Of a DNA stretch of 64,000 nucleotides, positions 1 to 8,110 are shown piece after piece. The notes beneath the pieces were generated by a model. The model was not told where the DNA came from. It ran no database searches and saw nothing but the letters and a program-made list of their open reading frames with translations. This DNA is from Eubacterium maltosivorans (GTDB taxonomy: Bacteria > Bacillota > Clostridia > Eubacteriales > Eubacteriaceae), in the NCBI RefSeq assembly GCF_002441855.2, contig NZ_CP029487.1, positions 434,001 through 498,000 on the forward strand, read 5' to 3'. Positions within the stretch are counted from its first letter, which is position 1; every line of letters begins with the position of its first letter. A program made the translations under genes and the position numbers.

Positions 1-839
1 ATGCATATCCAAAACTCAAGGCTTACCCACACCTTAAGGGAAACTTTGGCACCGCATGGCAGAACCAGCAAAAGGAATTTGACGGGGTGCCGGCGCCCAT
101 ACTCTACACCACCAACTGTCTGATGCCCGTTAAGGATTCTTACAGTGACCGTGTTTTCACCACCGAAGTGGTCTCATACCCTGAAATGGTACATATCGGT
201 CCAGACAAAGATTTTACACCTGTCATCGAAAAAGCTCTGGAGCTGGGCGGTTATCCGGAAGATCATAAGATGACCGGCATCAATGGGGGATCCGTATTGA
301 CGACGGGCTTTGCGAGAGGAACCGTACTTTCTGTGGCCGACAAGGTCGTAGAGGCTGTAAAGGGCGGCGACATTTCTCATTTCTTCCTGGTTGGTGGCTG
401 TGACGGCGCGAAACCGGGACGGAACTACTACACTGAATTTGTCAAGCAGACTCCAGACGATTCCATTGTTCTGACACTCGCCTGCGGAAAATACCGGTTC
501 AACGATTTAGACCTTGGCACCATCGGTGGTCTGCCGAGAATCATGGATGTCGGACAATGTAATGATGCTTACTCTGCCATCCAGATCGCACTTGCCCTGG
601 CAGACGCCTTTGACTGTACGGTCAATGAACTTCCTCTCACACTGGTATTGTCCTGGTACGAACAGAAAGCCGTCTGCGTATTGCTGACATTGCTGTCTCT
701 TGGCATCAAAAATATCTACCTTGGACCAACACTGCCGGCTTTTGTATCTCCGAATGTATTAAATGTGCTCGTTGAGCGTTTTGGCCTGACACCCATCTCC
801 ACTCCAGAGGAAGACCTGAAAAAGATTCTTGAAAAATAA
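1..839 (+). CDS. hcp: Hybrid-cluster protein (hydroxylamine reductase), C-terminal part
   Basis: The frame is open from the window edge (first full codon at 3), so only the C-terminal ~279 residues are present. Hcp is a cytoplasmic Fe-S protein with a hybrid Fe-S-O cluster that acts in nitric oxide/hydroxylamine detoxification. Visible family signatures are GGCDGAKPGRNYY, LACGKYRFND, the stretch around GQCNDAYSA with a cluster-ligand Cys, and SWYEQKAVCVLL near the C-terminus. The GTG at 87 lies inside the conserved domain and is not a start. A hairpin terminator follows the stop, so this ends its transcript. The N-terminal cysteine motif lies outside the window. Confidence 0.93.
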   Translation, partial: AYPKLKAYPHLKGNFGTAWQNQQKEFDGVPAPILYTTNCLMPVKDSYSDRVFTTEVVSYPEMVHIGPDKDFTPVIEKALELGGYPEDHKMTGINGGSVLTTGFARGTVLSVADKVVEAVKGGDISHFFLVGGCDGAKPGRNYYTEFVKQTPDDSIVLTLACGKYRFNDLDLGTIGGLPRIMDVGQCNDAYSAIQIALALADAFDCTVNELPLTLVLSWYEQKAVCVLLTLLSLGIKNIYLGPTLPAFVSPNVLNVLVERFGLTPISTPEEDLKKILEK

Positions 840-850
840 ACAGCATGGCT

Positions 851-879
851 AGCCCGGATAATTCTCCGGGCTTTCTTTT
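851..879 (+). terminator. Rho-independent terminator after hcp
   Basis: A 7-bp stem AGCCCGG/CCGGGCT with an 8-base loop is followed by a T-rich tract, 11 bases after the hcp stop codon. Confidence 0.85.
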
Positions 880-903
880 AAGGGGCAGCAATGTCATGAC
901 ATA

Positions 904-932
904 TGGACATTTTATAAAAAATGCGCTATACT
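904..932 (+). promoter_or_regulatory. Sigma-A promoter of the GntR regulator gene
   Basis: TGGACA and TATACT boxes are separated by exactly 17 bases, 34 bases upstream of the start codon. A perfect 12-bp palindrome ATGTCATGACAT (891-902) abuts the -35 box. The octamer ATGACATA occurs at 896-903 and again at 941-948, bracketing the promoter, which suggests autoregulation. Confidence 0.75.
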
Positions 933-965
933 AGATAGTAATGACATAGGAAAGGCGATTATAAT

Positions 966-1715
966 ATGGAATTATTTGATCATCAACTCGATAAAAATAT
1001 ACCGGTGCCGCTTTATTACCAGCTCAAAACACTGCTGGAGGAGTACATCGAAAAAGAGCACACCAATTATGAAGAACCCATCCCAACGGAAATGGAGATC
1101 AGTGAGGCTTTTGGAATCAGCCGTCCGACAGTACGCCAGGCGATCAACTCGCTGGTGGTGGAGGGAAAGCTCTACCGCAAAAAGAGCAAGGGTACCTTTG
1201 TGAACCGTCCAAAGATTCACCAGAATTTCCTGGAATCGATCCAGAGTTTTAACGAGGAAATGAAGGAAAAAGGACTGACGCCTAAAACCGAAGTACTGGG
1301 CCTGGAGGTGGTGGCCTGTGACGAAGAGGTGGGACGCGCCCTGCAGCTTGAGGTGGGGACAGAGGTCGTGCGGCTTGAGCGTCTGCGCTATGCAGACGGA
1401 GAGCCCATTGTCCACGTGGTCAGCCATCTGCCTTACAGCCTGTGCGGTGAAATGCTGGAAAAGGATTTTACCCGAGTCTCCATGTATCATGTGATGGAGG
1501 CCGAGCTGGGTATGACCATTGACTATGCCACCAGACGCCTGGAGGCCATATTGGCAGACAGCTCGACCGCTAAAATCCTGGGGATCAGCAAGGGTTCCGC
1601 AATCCAGTATATTCAGACCATCGCCTACCTGACCGACGAGACGGCAGTGGAATACTCTAAAGCCTATTATCGAGGGGACAGGAGCCATTTCACCTTTAAA
1701 TTAAAACGGAATTAA
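966..1715 (+). CDS. GntR-family (HutC subfamily) transcriptional regulator
   Basis: 249 aa. The N-terminal winged helix-turn-helix (about residues 10-80) contains PTEMEISEAFGISRPTVRQAI, and residues ~95-240 match the UTRA ligand-binding domain that defines HutC-type GntR proteins. Such proteins are dimeric DNA-binding repressors released by a sugar-phosphate or amino-acid metabolite. The start ATG has AGGAAAGG 10 bases upstream. The gene is followed by its own terminator and then deoC and an FGGY kinase in the same direction, so it probably controls that pathway through the palindrome at 1783-1798. The effector cannot be read from sequence. Confidence 0.9.
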   Translation: MELFDHQLDKNIPVPLYYQLKTLLEEYIEKEHTNYEEPIPTEMEISEAFGISRPTVRQAINSLVVEGKLYRKKSKGTFVNRPKIHQNFLESIQSFNEEMKEKGLTPKTEVLGLEVVACDEEVGRALQLEVGTEVVRLERLRYADGEPIVHVVSHLPYSLCGEMLEKDFTRVSMYHVMEAELGMTIDYATRRLEAILADSSTAKILGISKGSAIQYIQTIAYLTDETAVEYSKAYYRGDRSHFTFKLKRN

Positions 1716-1727
1716 CCTTAAAAAGGG

Positions 1728-1747
1728 CCGGCATTTGCCGGTTTTTT
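1728..1747 (+). terminator. Terminator after the GntR gene
   Basis: Stem CCGGC/GCCGG with ATTT loop followed by six T, 12 bases after the stop; it separates the regulator from the deoC transcript. Confidence 0.75.
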
Positions 1748-1757
1748 CTTTTTGTGC

Positions 1758-1786
1758 TTGACACTCATACAATGTGATGTTATTAT
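1758..1786 (+). promoter_or_regulatory. Sigma-A promoter of the deoC-kinase operon
   Basis: Consensus TTGACA, 17-base spacer, TATTAT. The -10 box overlaps the palindrome at 1783-1798, as expected for a repressed promoter. Confidence 0.85.
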
Positions 1787-1798
1787 GTAAATACATAA
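1783..1798 (+). promoter_or_regulatory. Candidate operator (perfect palindrome)
   Basis: TTATGTA-AA-TACATAA is a perfect 16-bp inverted repeat overlapping the -10 box and transcription start of deoC. Its position and the adjacent GntR gene make it the likely binding site of that regulator; this is inference. Confidence 0.6.
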
Positions 1799-1824
1799 GA
1801 ACAATAATTGAAGTGAGGATTTAT

Positions 1825-2505
1825 ATGAAAACATTAACTGTTAAAGAACTGGCAGGTTATTTTGACCATACGCTCTTAAAGGCCTTTGTCACGGATGAGG
1901 ATTTTAAGAAGCTGTGTGATGATGCCGATAAGTACGGCTTTAAGATGGTTGCCATCAATTCGGCCCCGGTAGCACTGTGTAAGGAGTACCTGAAGGATTC
2001 ACCTGTGCATGTGGGCGCAGCCATCAGTTTCCCCCTCGGTCAGACAACCATTGAAACCAAGGTTTTTGAAACTGAAAACGCCATTGCAAACGGCGCGGAC
2101 GAAATCGATTATGTCATCAACATCGTGGAGCTGAAGAATAAGAATTATGACTATATCAAACGTGAAATGGAAGCCATTGTGGCAGTCTGCCGTGAAAACG
2201 GCGTGCTGTCAAAGGTTATTTTTGAAAACTGCTATCTGACAAAGGATGAGATTGTAAAGACTGCTGAGATCGCCAGAGAGGTGAAGCCGGATTTTATTAA
2301 AACCTCAACAGGTTTTGGTACAGGCGGAGCGACCGTGGAGGATGTAAGGCTTATGAAATCCGTTGTCGGCGATACTGTAAAGGTCAAGGCTGCCGGCGGT
2401 ATCCGAGACCTTGAGACCTGCCTGGCGATGATCGAAGCTGGTGCAGAACGGATTGGCAGCAGCAGCAGTATTGAAATTACAGAAGCTTACGCTAAAACAT
2501 TATAA
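1825..2505 (+). CDS. deoC: Deoxyribose-phosphate aldolase (DERA)
   Basis: 226 aa from ATG 1825, which has GTGAGGA 5 bases upstream; an in-frame ATG at 1774 lies inside the promoter and is rejected. DeoC splits 2-deoxyribose 5-phosphate into glyceraldehyde 3-phosphate and acetaldehyde. The class I aldolase TIM barrel shows the Schiff-base lysine in DFIKTSTGF (K159), the relay lysine in [11 protein letters not shown] (K188) and the catalytic Asp in [10 protein letters not shown] (D95). It is co-transcribed with the FGGY kinase 25 bases downstream, so it probably cleaves the product of that kinase rather than serving nucleoside salvage, for which no phosphorylase or nucleoside permease is nearby. 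Confidence 0.95.
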   Translation: MKTLTVKELAGYFDHTLLKAFVTDEDFKKLCDDADKYGFKMVAINSAPVALCKEYLKDSPVHVGAAISFPLGQTTIETKVFETENAIANGADEIDYVINIVELKNKNYDYIKREMEAIVAVCRENGVLSKVIFENCYLTKDEIVKTAEIAREVKPDFIKTSTGFGTGGATVEDVRLMKSVVGDTVKVKAAGGIRDLETCLAMIEAGAERIGSSSSIEITEAYAKTL

Positions 2506-2530
2506 TAATCATTTTTGAGGAGAGGTTAAA

Positions 2531-4057
2531 ATGAAAAAATACTTACTGGCACATGATTTGGGAACATCCGGAAACAAGGCGACTCTGTACAGCACAGAAG
2601 GGGAACTGGTCAAAAGCTGTGTGCACAGCTACGACATGCTTGTCAGCAATAATAACTGGGTTGAACAGCGCCCCGAGGATTTCTGGAACGCTGTCTGCAT
2701 ATCCACAAAAGAGCTGGTGCAGGATATCGATGTGAACGACATTGCCGCCATATCCTTCAGCGGCCAGATGATGGGGTGCATCTGCGTGGATAAAGAGGGC
2801 AAGGCGCTTAGAAACGCTTTGATTTGGGCAGACATGCGCGCCACAAAGGAAGAGGAAATGATTCGCGAGCGCATCAGCGAGGAAGATTTTTATCATCTCA
2901 CAGGCCATAAAATCAGCCCGTCCTACGGCGGCCAAAAGCTGATGTGGGTTAAAAACAACGAACCGGAAATCTATGAAAATACCTATAAAATGCTTAACTG
3001 TAAGGATTATATTATCCTCAAGCTAACCGGGAAATTTGTCACCGAGTATACGGACGCTTCCTCCACCAACCTGTTGGATTTAAACAAGCTGGAATGGTCC
3101 GACCGCCTTCTGGAAGTCATGGGGATTGACCGTGAAAAAATGCCGACGCTGTTAAAATCCACAGACGTTGCGGGAACCGTAACAGATGAAGCGGCCGGAG
3201 CCTGTGGGCTGGTTTCAGGCATTCCTGTTGTCTGCGGCGGCGGCGACGGCGTCTGCGCGGCTGTTGGCACCGGCTGTACCAAGGAAGGCATTACCCACAG
3301 CTGTATGGGTACATCCTCATGGATTTCGATCACGACTGAAAAGCCAATCTATGATGAAGAAATGCGCACCTTTACCTGGGCGCACATTGTGCCGGGCTAT
3401 GTATTGCCAACTGGGACCATGCAGTGCGGCGGTGGCTCTTACAGCTGGTTTACAAAGGAGCTGTGCAAGTACGAGAGCCTGTTGGGTGAACAGCAGGGCG
3501 TCAGCAAGTATGACCTTCTGGATCAGGAAATCGGCGATTCTAAGCCAGGAGCCAACGGACTGCTGTTTCTGCCATACCTGATCGGCGAGCGAAGCCCGCG
3601 CTGGAATCCGAAGGCAAAGGGCGCCTTTATCGGTCTTAAAATGGAAACTGAAAAGAAGGACATGGTGCGCGCGGTGCAGGAAGGCGTTGCCTTTAATCTG
3701 GGCGTGGTCATGGATGTCTTTAAGGGCAAGGGTGTCAAAATTGACGACATGATCGTCATTGGCGGCGGTGCTCAGAGCGATGCCTGGCTCCAGATTTTAG
3801 CCGATGTTTACAATATTAATATCCAGAAGCCAAACTACCTGGAAGAAGCGACCTCCATGGGAGCTGCCATTACTGCAGGTGTGGGCGTTGGCGTCTTTGA
3901 AAATTTTGACGTCATTGACAAATTCCTGAAAATTGAGGAAACAAAGGTGCCAAACAGCGATAATCAGCCGGTTTACAGCGCTATGAAACCAATTTTTGAC
4001 GAAGCTTATTTTGCGCTGACCGGCGTGTTTGACAAGCTTTCAGAATTTACAAAATAA
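2531..4057 (+). CDS. FGGY-family carbohydrate kinase (xylulokinase-like)
   Basis: 508 aa, full length for FGGY kinases. The N-terminal phosphate motif LLAHDLGTSGNKATLYS and the C-terminal nucleotide-binding block around VIGGGAQSDAWLQILADV are present, with SFSGQMMG and GGGDGVCAAVG between them. It phosphorylates a sugar or sugar alcohol with ATP in the cytoplasm. AGGAGAGG precedes the ATG. The gene forms a two-gene operon with deoC. Classical deoxyribose kinase (DeoK) is a PfkB-type enzyme, so the FGGY type here points to a non-orthologous deoxyribokinase or a different deoxy-sugar. The exact substrate is not predictable. Confidence 0.88.
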   Translation: MKKYLLAHDLGTSGNKATLYSTEGELVKSCVHSYDMLVSNNNWVEQRPEDFWNAVCISTKELVQDIDVNDIAAISFSGQMMGCICVDKEGKALRNALIWADMRATKEEEMIRERISEEDFYHLTGHKISPSYGGQKLMWVKNNEPEIYENTYKMLNCKDYIILKLTGKFVTEYTDASSTNLLDLNKLEWSDRLLEVMGIDREKMPTLLKSTDVAGTVTDEAAGACGLVSGIPVVCGGGDGVCAAVGTGCTKEGITHSCMGTSSWISITTEKPIYDEEMRTFTWAHIVPGYVLPTGTMQCGGGSYSWFTKELCKYESLLGEQQGVSKYDLLDQEIGDSKPGANGLLFLPYLIGERSPRWNPKAKGAFIGLKMETEKKDMVRAVQEGVAFNLGVVMDVFKGKGVKIDDMIVIGGGAQSDAWLQILADVYNINIQKPNYLEEATSMGAAITAGVGVGVFENFDVIDKFLKIEETKVPNSDNQPVYSAMKPIFDEAYFALTGVFDKLSEFTK

Positions 4058-4075
4058 ATAAAAAGAGCCCAGGGA

Positions 4076-4106
4076 CAGCGCGGACGATAAAGCCGCGCTG
4101 TTTTTT
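4076..4106 (+). terminator. Terminator of the deoC-kinase operon
   Basis: Perfect 8-bp GC-rich stem CAGCGCGG/CCGCGCTG with a 9-base loop and six T, 19 bases after the kinase stop. Confidence 0.9.
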
Positions 4107-4195
4107 GTGTGCCGTGCGGTGATAGCGCTTGCATTTGCGGTAAATTCGCGGTAAACTGGTAAGGTATCATATAAGGTAAGGATTGGAGTGAAAAA

Positions 4196-4669
4196 ATGGC
4201 AGTAGATAAGGTAAAGGCATATTTTAAACAGTACGGTATGGAGGATCAGGTTAAAGAGCTGACAGCTTCGACCGCCACCGTTGAGCTGGCTGCAGAAGCT
4301 GTAGGTGTGATTCCGGCCCGTATCGCAAAAACACTGTCTTTTAAACGTTATGACGAGTGTATTCTTGTTGTGGCAGCAGGCGATACAAAAATTGATAATC
4401 GTAAATTCAAGGAAGAGTTTGGCATTAAGGCAAAAATGCTGTCGCCGGATGAGGTTTTGGAATTTACAGGCCACGCGGTCGGCGGTGTGTGCCCCTTTGG
4501 CATTGAAAACCCGGATGTGGAGGTTTACCTGGATGACTCTCTCAAGCGCTTTGACACGGTGTTTCCAGCGGCTGGCAGCAGTAATTCCATGATCGAGCTT
4601 TCCTGTGACGATCTGTTTCAGTATTCCGGCGCGCTGAGCTGGGTGGATGTGTGCAGGCTTAAGGAGTAA
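4196..4669 (+). CDS. YbaK/EbsC-family aminoacyl-tRNA deacylase
   Basis: 157 aa. The fold is recognised from the N-terminal EL.ASTATVELAAEAVG region, the conserved lysine in RIAKTLSFK, the block CILVVAAGDTKIDNRKFKEEF and the GHAVGGVCPFG loop that shapes the active site. These free-standing editing domains hydrolyse mischarged tRNAs such as Cys- or Ala-tRNAPro. A GGAGTG Shine-Dalgarno lies 6 bases before the ATG. The next gene begins 5 bases after the stop, so the two are probably co-transcribed, although no functional link is obvious. Confidence 0.9.
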   Translation: MAVDKVKAYFKQYGMEDQVKELTASTATVELAAEAVGVIPARIAKTLSFKRYDECILVVAAGDTKIDNRKFKEEFGIKAKMLSPDEVLEFTGHAVGGVCPFGIENPDVEVYLDDSLKRFDTVFPAAGSSNSMIELSCDDLFQYSGALSWVDVCRLKE

Positions 4670-4674
4670 GCAGT

Positions 4675-5406
4675 ATGAAAGAAAATAAATACGATGATGA
4701 CGTATTTTTTAAAAAATACAGCGAAATGAGCCGCTCCCGCCAGGGCTTGGCAGGCGCAGGGGAATGGTCTGAGCTGCAAAAGCTTTTGCCGGATTTTAAG
4801 GACAAGCGCGTACTGGACTTAGGCTGCGGCTATGGCTGGCACTGTCTGTACGCGGCAGAGCATGGCGCGGCCAGCGTGCTGGGGGTGGACATATCTGAAA
4901 AAATGCTGAAAACAGCGCGGAAGAAAAACAGTCACGAAAGAATCTGTTATCAGCAGTGCGCCATGGAAGACCTGGATTTTAAAGAGGACGCCTTTGATGT
5001 GGTGATCAGTTCGCTGGCGTTTCACTATATACAGGACTTTTCCGCTCTGGTAGAAAAAATAAGCCGCTTTACCGCCACTGGCGGTGATTTTGTCTTTTCA
5101 GTGGAGCATCCTGTGTTCACCGCCTATGGCACGCAGGACTGGTATTACGACGACGCGGGTGAGATTCTGCATTTTCCCGTAGACAATTATTATTATGAAG
5201 GTAAAAGAAAGGCTGTTTTTCTGGGAGAAGAAGTGACCAAGTACCACCGGACACTTACGACCTATCTCGATACACTGCTTAAAAACGGTTTTGAGCTTCA
5301 TCGCATCGTTGAGCCCCAGCCTCCCGCGGAAATGCTCGATTTACCTGGGATGAAGGATGAAATGCGACGGCCCATGATGCTGCTGGTTTCCGCAAAAAAG
5401 AAATAA
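4675..5406 (+). CDS. Class I SAM-dependent methyltransferase
   Basis: 243 aa. Motif I VLDLGCGYGWHCLYAAEHG (about residues 44-62), motif II VLGVDISEKML, and the post-motif FDVVISSLAFHYI identify a Methyltransf_11-type Rossmann methyltransferase. The acceptor is unknown; a small molecule is likely given the absence of nucleic-acid binding domains. It lies directly behind the ybaK-like gene with a 5-base gap. A second, unrelated methyltransferase is encoded at 43876-44643 in the mobile element. Confidence 0.85.
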   Translation: MKENKYDDDVFFKKYSEMSRSRQGLAGAGEWSELQKLLPDFKDKRVLDLGCGYGWHCLYAAEHGAASVLGVDISEKMLKTARKKNSHERICYQQCAMEDLDFKEDAFDVVISSLAFHYIQDFSALVEKISRFTATGGDFVFSVEHPVFTAYGTQDWYYDDAGEILHFPVDNYYYEGKRKAVFLGEEVTKYHRTLTTYLDTLLKNGFELHRIVEPQPPAEMLDLPGMKDEMRRPMMLLVSAKKK

Positions 5407-5447
5407 AAAGCTTTGGAAGCATATGGTTTTAAAAAGAGAGAGGAGCG

Positions 5448-5873
5448 ATGGCTTTGATGACGATAATGCCACTTTTAATGCTGCTGTGGTATATTTTGAT
5501 TTTGGCAGCGGGCTGGAAGATGTTCGAGAAGACTGGCGAACCAGGCTGGAAGTCCTTTATTCCTTTCTATAATGAGTACACCGTGTACAAATTTTCGTGG
5601 AATACAATGCTCTTCTGGGTTAATCTTATTTGTGTGGTGCTGAGCAGATGGCTCGGCGGCAGCGATATGGGCATTCTTACCCTAATTGCCGGCGTCATGA
5701 GCCTTGTGTCAGTGGTCTTATACATTGGCATCAGCTATAAGCTGGCGCAGTCCTTTGGGCAGGGCGTGGGCTTTACTATAGGCCTGATGATACTGCGGCC
5801 GGTTTTTATTTTGATTCTCGGCTTTGGCAGTGCGGATTATATCGGTCCAGAGGGAAACCGTTTTTTACATTGA
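5448..5873 (+). CDS. DUF5684 small membrane protein
   Basis: 141 aa with an N-terminal hydrophobic helix (residues ~3-22), then the characteristic amphipathic motif KMFEKTGEPGWKSFIPFYNEY, and three further membrane segments. This pattern matches DUF5684, often annotated as signal-peptidase-associated integral membrane protein; its function is unknown. GAGAGGAGCG lies just before the ATG. A short hairpin (5874-5891) follows the stop without a clear T-tract. Confidence 0.75.
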   Translation: MALMTIMPLLMLLWYILILAAGWKMFEKTGEPGWKSFIPFYNEYTVYKFSWNTMLFWVNLICVVLSRWLGGSDMGILTLIAGVMSLVSVVLYIGISYKLAQSFGQGVGFTIGLMILRPVFILILGFGSADYIGPEGNRFLH

Positions 5874-5897
5874 TTTGGGCATTTGCCCAAAAAGTAG

Positions 5898-5926
5898 TTA
5901 ACAAAAGCTGAAAGATATGTTATAAT
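5898..5926 (+). promoter_or_regulatory. Promoter of the mrp gene
   Basis: TTAACA, 17-base spacer, perfect TATAAT. The transcript would carry a leader of about 85 bases that contains the hairpin at 5951-5976. Confidence 0.75.
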
Positions 5927-5950
5927 AAGGCTCAAATGAGTTTAGCCATT

Positions 5951-5976
5951 GCCGTCAGGAAGCTCTTTCTGACGGC
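5951..5976 (+). promoter_or_regulatory. Leader hairpin upstream of mrp
   Basis: Perfect 8-bp stem GCCGTCAG/CTGACGGC with a 10-base loop lies between the promoter and the mrp ribosome binding site. No long T-tract follows directly, so it may be a leader or attenuation structure rather than a terminator. Confidence 0.45.
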
Positions 5977-6017
5977 GATGTCATTTTATAAGATTTTTGT
6001 TTGAAGGAGTGAATGAA

Positions 6018-6854
6018 ATGGTTGATGAAGAAAACTGCACCCATGACTGCAGCACCTGCGGCTCAGACTGTGACGAGCGTGAAGGCGGCGCACCAGACTT
6101 TTCAGTCAAGGCGCATCCCTGGAGTCAGGTTAAAAAAGTAATTGGCGTTGTCAGTGGAAAGGGCGGCGTTGGTAAATCCCTCGTAACCTCTACACTGGCG
6201 GTACTGCTCAGACGCAAGGGCTTATCTACCGGTATTCTCGATGCCGATATTACAGGTCCCTCCATCCCCAAGGCTTTTGGGATTACCCAGAAGGCCCAGG
6301 GAAGCGATAAGGGCATTTACCCGGTTAAGACAAAGACCGGCATTGATTTAATGTCCATGAACCTGCTTTTGGAAAACGACACCGATCCTGTTGTCTGGAG
6401 AGGCCCGGTAATCGCCGGCGCGGTAAAGCAGTTCTGGAGCGATGTTATCTGGGAATACGAGGACTATCTGTTTGTGGATATGCCGCCGGGAACCGGTGAC
6501 GTGCCGCTCACCGTATTCCAGTCACTGCCCATCAACGGGATTATCATCGTGACCTCTCCTCAGGAGCTGGTATCCATGATCGTTGAAAAGGCTGTAAACA
6601 TGGCAAACATGATGAACATTCCTATTTTGGGCGTTGTTGAAAACATGAGCTATGTAGAATGCCCGGACTGTGGTAAAAAGATTGCTGTATTTGGCGAAAG
6701 CCATATTGACGAAGTCGCAGCGGAAAAGGGCCTGAAGGTTCTGGCCAAGCTGCCGATCGACCCGGAAACCGCCTCCTTGGTGGATGCCGGCAAAATTGAG
6801 GACTTTAAGGGCGACTGGCTGGACGGCGCGGCAGACGTTGTCGCGAGCTTATAA
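6018..6854 (+). CDS. mrp: Mrp/NBP35-type Fe-S cluster carrier ATPase
   Basis: 278 aa from ATG 6018, which has GAAGGAG 9 bases upstream; an upstream in-frame TTG (5997) overlaps that site and is not the start. The protein holds and transfers Fe-S clusters to apoproteins. Deviant Walker A GKGGVGKS is at residues 47-54, the VDMPPGTGD switch follows, and a C-terminal CPDC pair (Y.ECPDCGKK) is the cluster-binding CxxC. An unusual N-terminal extension with four cysteines (C7, C11, C14, C18) precedes the ATPase, recalling the ferredoxin-like N-terminus of Nbp35. Such carriers fit an Fe-S-rich anaerobe. Confidence 0.92.
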   Translation: MVDEENCTHDCSTCGSDCDEREGGAPDFSVKAHPWSQVKKVIGVVSGKGGVGKSLVTSTLAVLLRRKGLSTGILDADITGPSIPKAFGITQKAQGSDKGIYPVKTKTGIDLMSMNLLLENDTDPVVWRGPVIAGAVKQFWSDVIWEYEDYLFVDMPPGTGDVPLTVFQSLPINGIIIVTSPQELVSMIVEKAVNMANMMNIPILGVVENMSYVECPDCGKKIAVFGESHIDEVAAEKGLKVLAKLPIDPETASLVDAGKIEDFKGDWLDGAADVVASL

Positions 6855-6857
6855 AAT

Positions 6858-7008
6858 TGAGAATGCAGGATTGAGAATGGAGAATTACAGGAGCAAAATG
6901 CATTGGCATTTTGTATTTAGACAGCGGCCAATGGCCGCTGCTCTATTCGTTTTTGCCGCAGGCAGGAGCGTCCCATAATTCTCCGTTTTTCATTTTCAAT
7001 GCTTCATT
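6858..7008 (+). repeat. Interspersed composite hairpin repeat, copy E
   Basis: The 177-base gap between mrp and azlC is largely this repeat. It is bounded by TTGAGAATGGAGAATT and its near complement AATTCTCCGTTTTTCATTTTCAA. Internal modules include a CAAAATGC-ATT-GGCATTTTG hairpin and a second hairpin around CAGCGGCCAATGGCCGCTG. Its build matches the copies at 18455, 34822, 35399 and 35921, although its end sequence belongs to a different variant. Confidence 0.6.
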
Positions 7009-7031
7009 AAAAAGAATTTTGCGGAGGGCAT

Positions 7032-7754
7032 ATGAAAAAAACACTTGAAAGCGCATTCGTCACCACCCTTCCGGTCCTGTTTGGCTACCTGTTTACCGGC
7101 ATTGCCTTTGGGCTGCTTTTAAGCAAAGCCGGCTATGGCGTGTTGTGGGCAGCGCTCATCAGCACGGTGGTGTACGCGGGCTCCATGCAGTTTGTACTGG
7201 TAACCTTTTTTGACGGCGGGCTGAGCCTGTTCACCATGGCCATGATGACCTTTGCCATCAATATCCGCCATTCCTTTTACGGGCTTTCCTTTATTCAGAA
7301 GTTTAAGGAAATGGGAAAGCGGCGCCTGTACATGATCTTTTCACTGACCGATGAAACCTATTCGCTGCTTTGCTCGGCAAAGACACCGAAGGGGGTGGAT
7401 GAAAAGCAGTACTATGTGGCCATCGCCCTGATGGACCAGATTTACTGGATAATTGGCAGTGTGCTCGGCTCGGTGGCGGGCGCGCTTATCACCTTTGATA
7501 CCACAGGCATCGACTTTGCCATGACAGCCCTGTTCATTGTTATTTTTGTTGAGCAGTGGCTGGAGGCAGAAAACCATCTGCCAGCCCTGGTCGGCCTGGC
7601 CGCTGGGATTGTCTGCCTTTTGATCTTTGGTCCCGGCAGCTTTATTCTGCCATCCCTTTTGAGCTCAGTGCTTTTGCTGATGCTTCTTAAGGCGCGGCTG
7701 GACGTGACAGAAAAAGCCCATAATGCCGCTGAAGAACAGGAGGATGCGCAATGA
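7032..7754 (+). CDS. azlC: AzlC-family branched-chain amino acid exporter, large subunit
   Basis: 240 aa, polytopic. The opening ESAFVTTLPVLFGYLFTGIAFGLLLSK, followed by YAGSMQFVLV and the INIRHSFYGLS motif, is diagnostic for AzlC. AzlC and AzlD together form an inner-membrane exporter of branched-chain amino acids. The ATG has GGAGGG 4 bases upstream. The stop overlaps the azlD start (ATGA at 7751), indicating translational coupling of the two subunits. Confidence 0.95.
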   Translation: MKKTLESAFVTTLPVLFGYLFTGIAFGLLLSKAGYGVLWAALISTVVYAGSMQFVLVTFFDGGLSLFTMAMMTFAINIRHSFYGLSFIQKFKEMGKRRLYMIFSLTDETYSLLCSAKTPKGVDEKQYYVAIALMDQIYWIIGSVLGSVAGALITFDTTGIDFAMTALFIVIFVEQWLEAENHLPALVGLAAGIVCLLIFGPGSFILPSLLSSVLLLMLLKARLDVTEKAHNAAEEQEDAQ

Positions 7755-8080
7755 TTGGAGGTTCACAGGCTTTTTTAATTGTGGCGGTGGTGGCAGTCTG
7801 CACCTTTATCACCAGAGTACTGCCCTTCGCGCTTTTTGGGCGTAAGGATCCGCCGGAATGGGTGCTGTACCTTGGCAGGATTCTGCCCCCGGCGGTCATT
7901 GCGATTCTGGTGGTATACTGTTACCGCAATGTGGCCATGAATGCCTGGCCCTTTGGCCTGCCGGAGTTTATTGCCATGGCAGCTGTGGTGGCGCTTCATG
8001 TCTGGAAGCGGAATAATCTTATCAGCATTGGGGTGGGAACCGTATTGTATATGGTTTTAATTCAGGTTGTTTTTGTATAA
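7751..8080 (+). CDS. azlD: AzlD-family branched-chain amino acid exporter, small subunit
   Basis: 109 aa with three to four hydrophobic segments. FITRVLPFALFGRKDPPEWVLYLGRILPPAVIAIL is the AzlD core. It starts within the last codons of azlC (4-base overlap) with AACAGGAGG as its ribosome binding site inside azlC, so the two proteins are made in step. The C-terminus ends in a hydrophobic stretch as usual for the family. Confidence 0.93.
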   Translation: MIGGSQAFLIVAVVAVCTFITRVLPFALFGRKDPPEWVLYLGRILPPAVIAILVVYCYRNVAMNAWPFGLPEFIAMAAVVALHVWKRNNLISIGVGTVLYMVLIQVVFV

Positions 8081-8110
8081 TAAGGAAAACAGCGATAAGG
8101 GGTAGTATCA

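Noticed and set aside
6784-6978. 64-codon frame after mrp
   Set aside because: It overlaps the mrp end out of frame and is made of repeat copy E.
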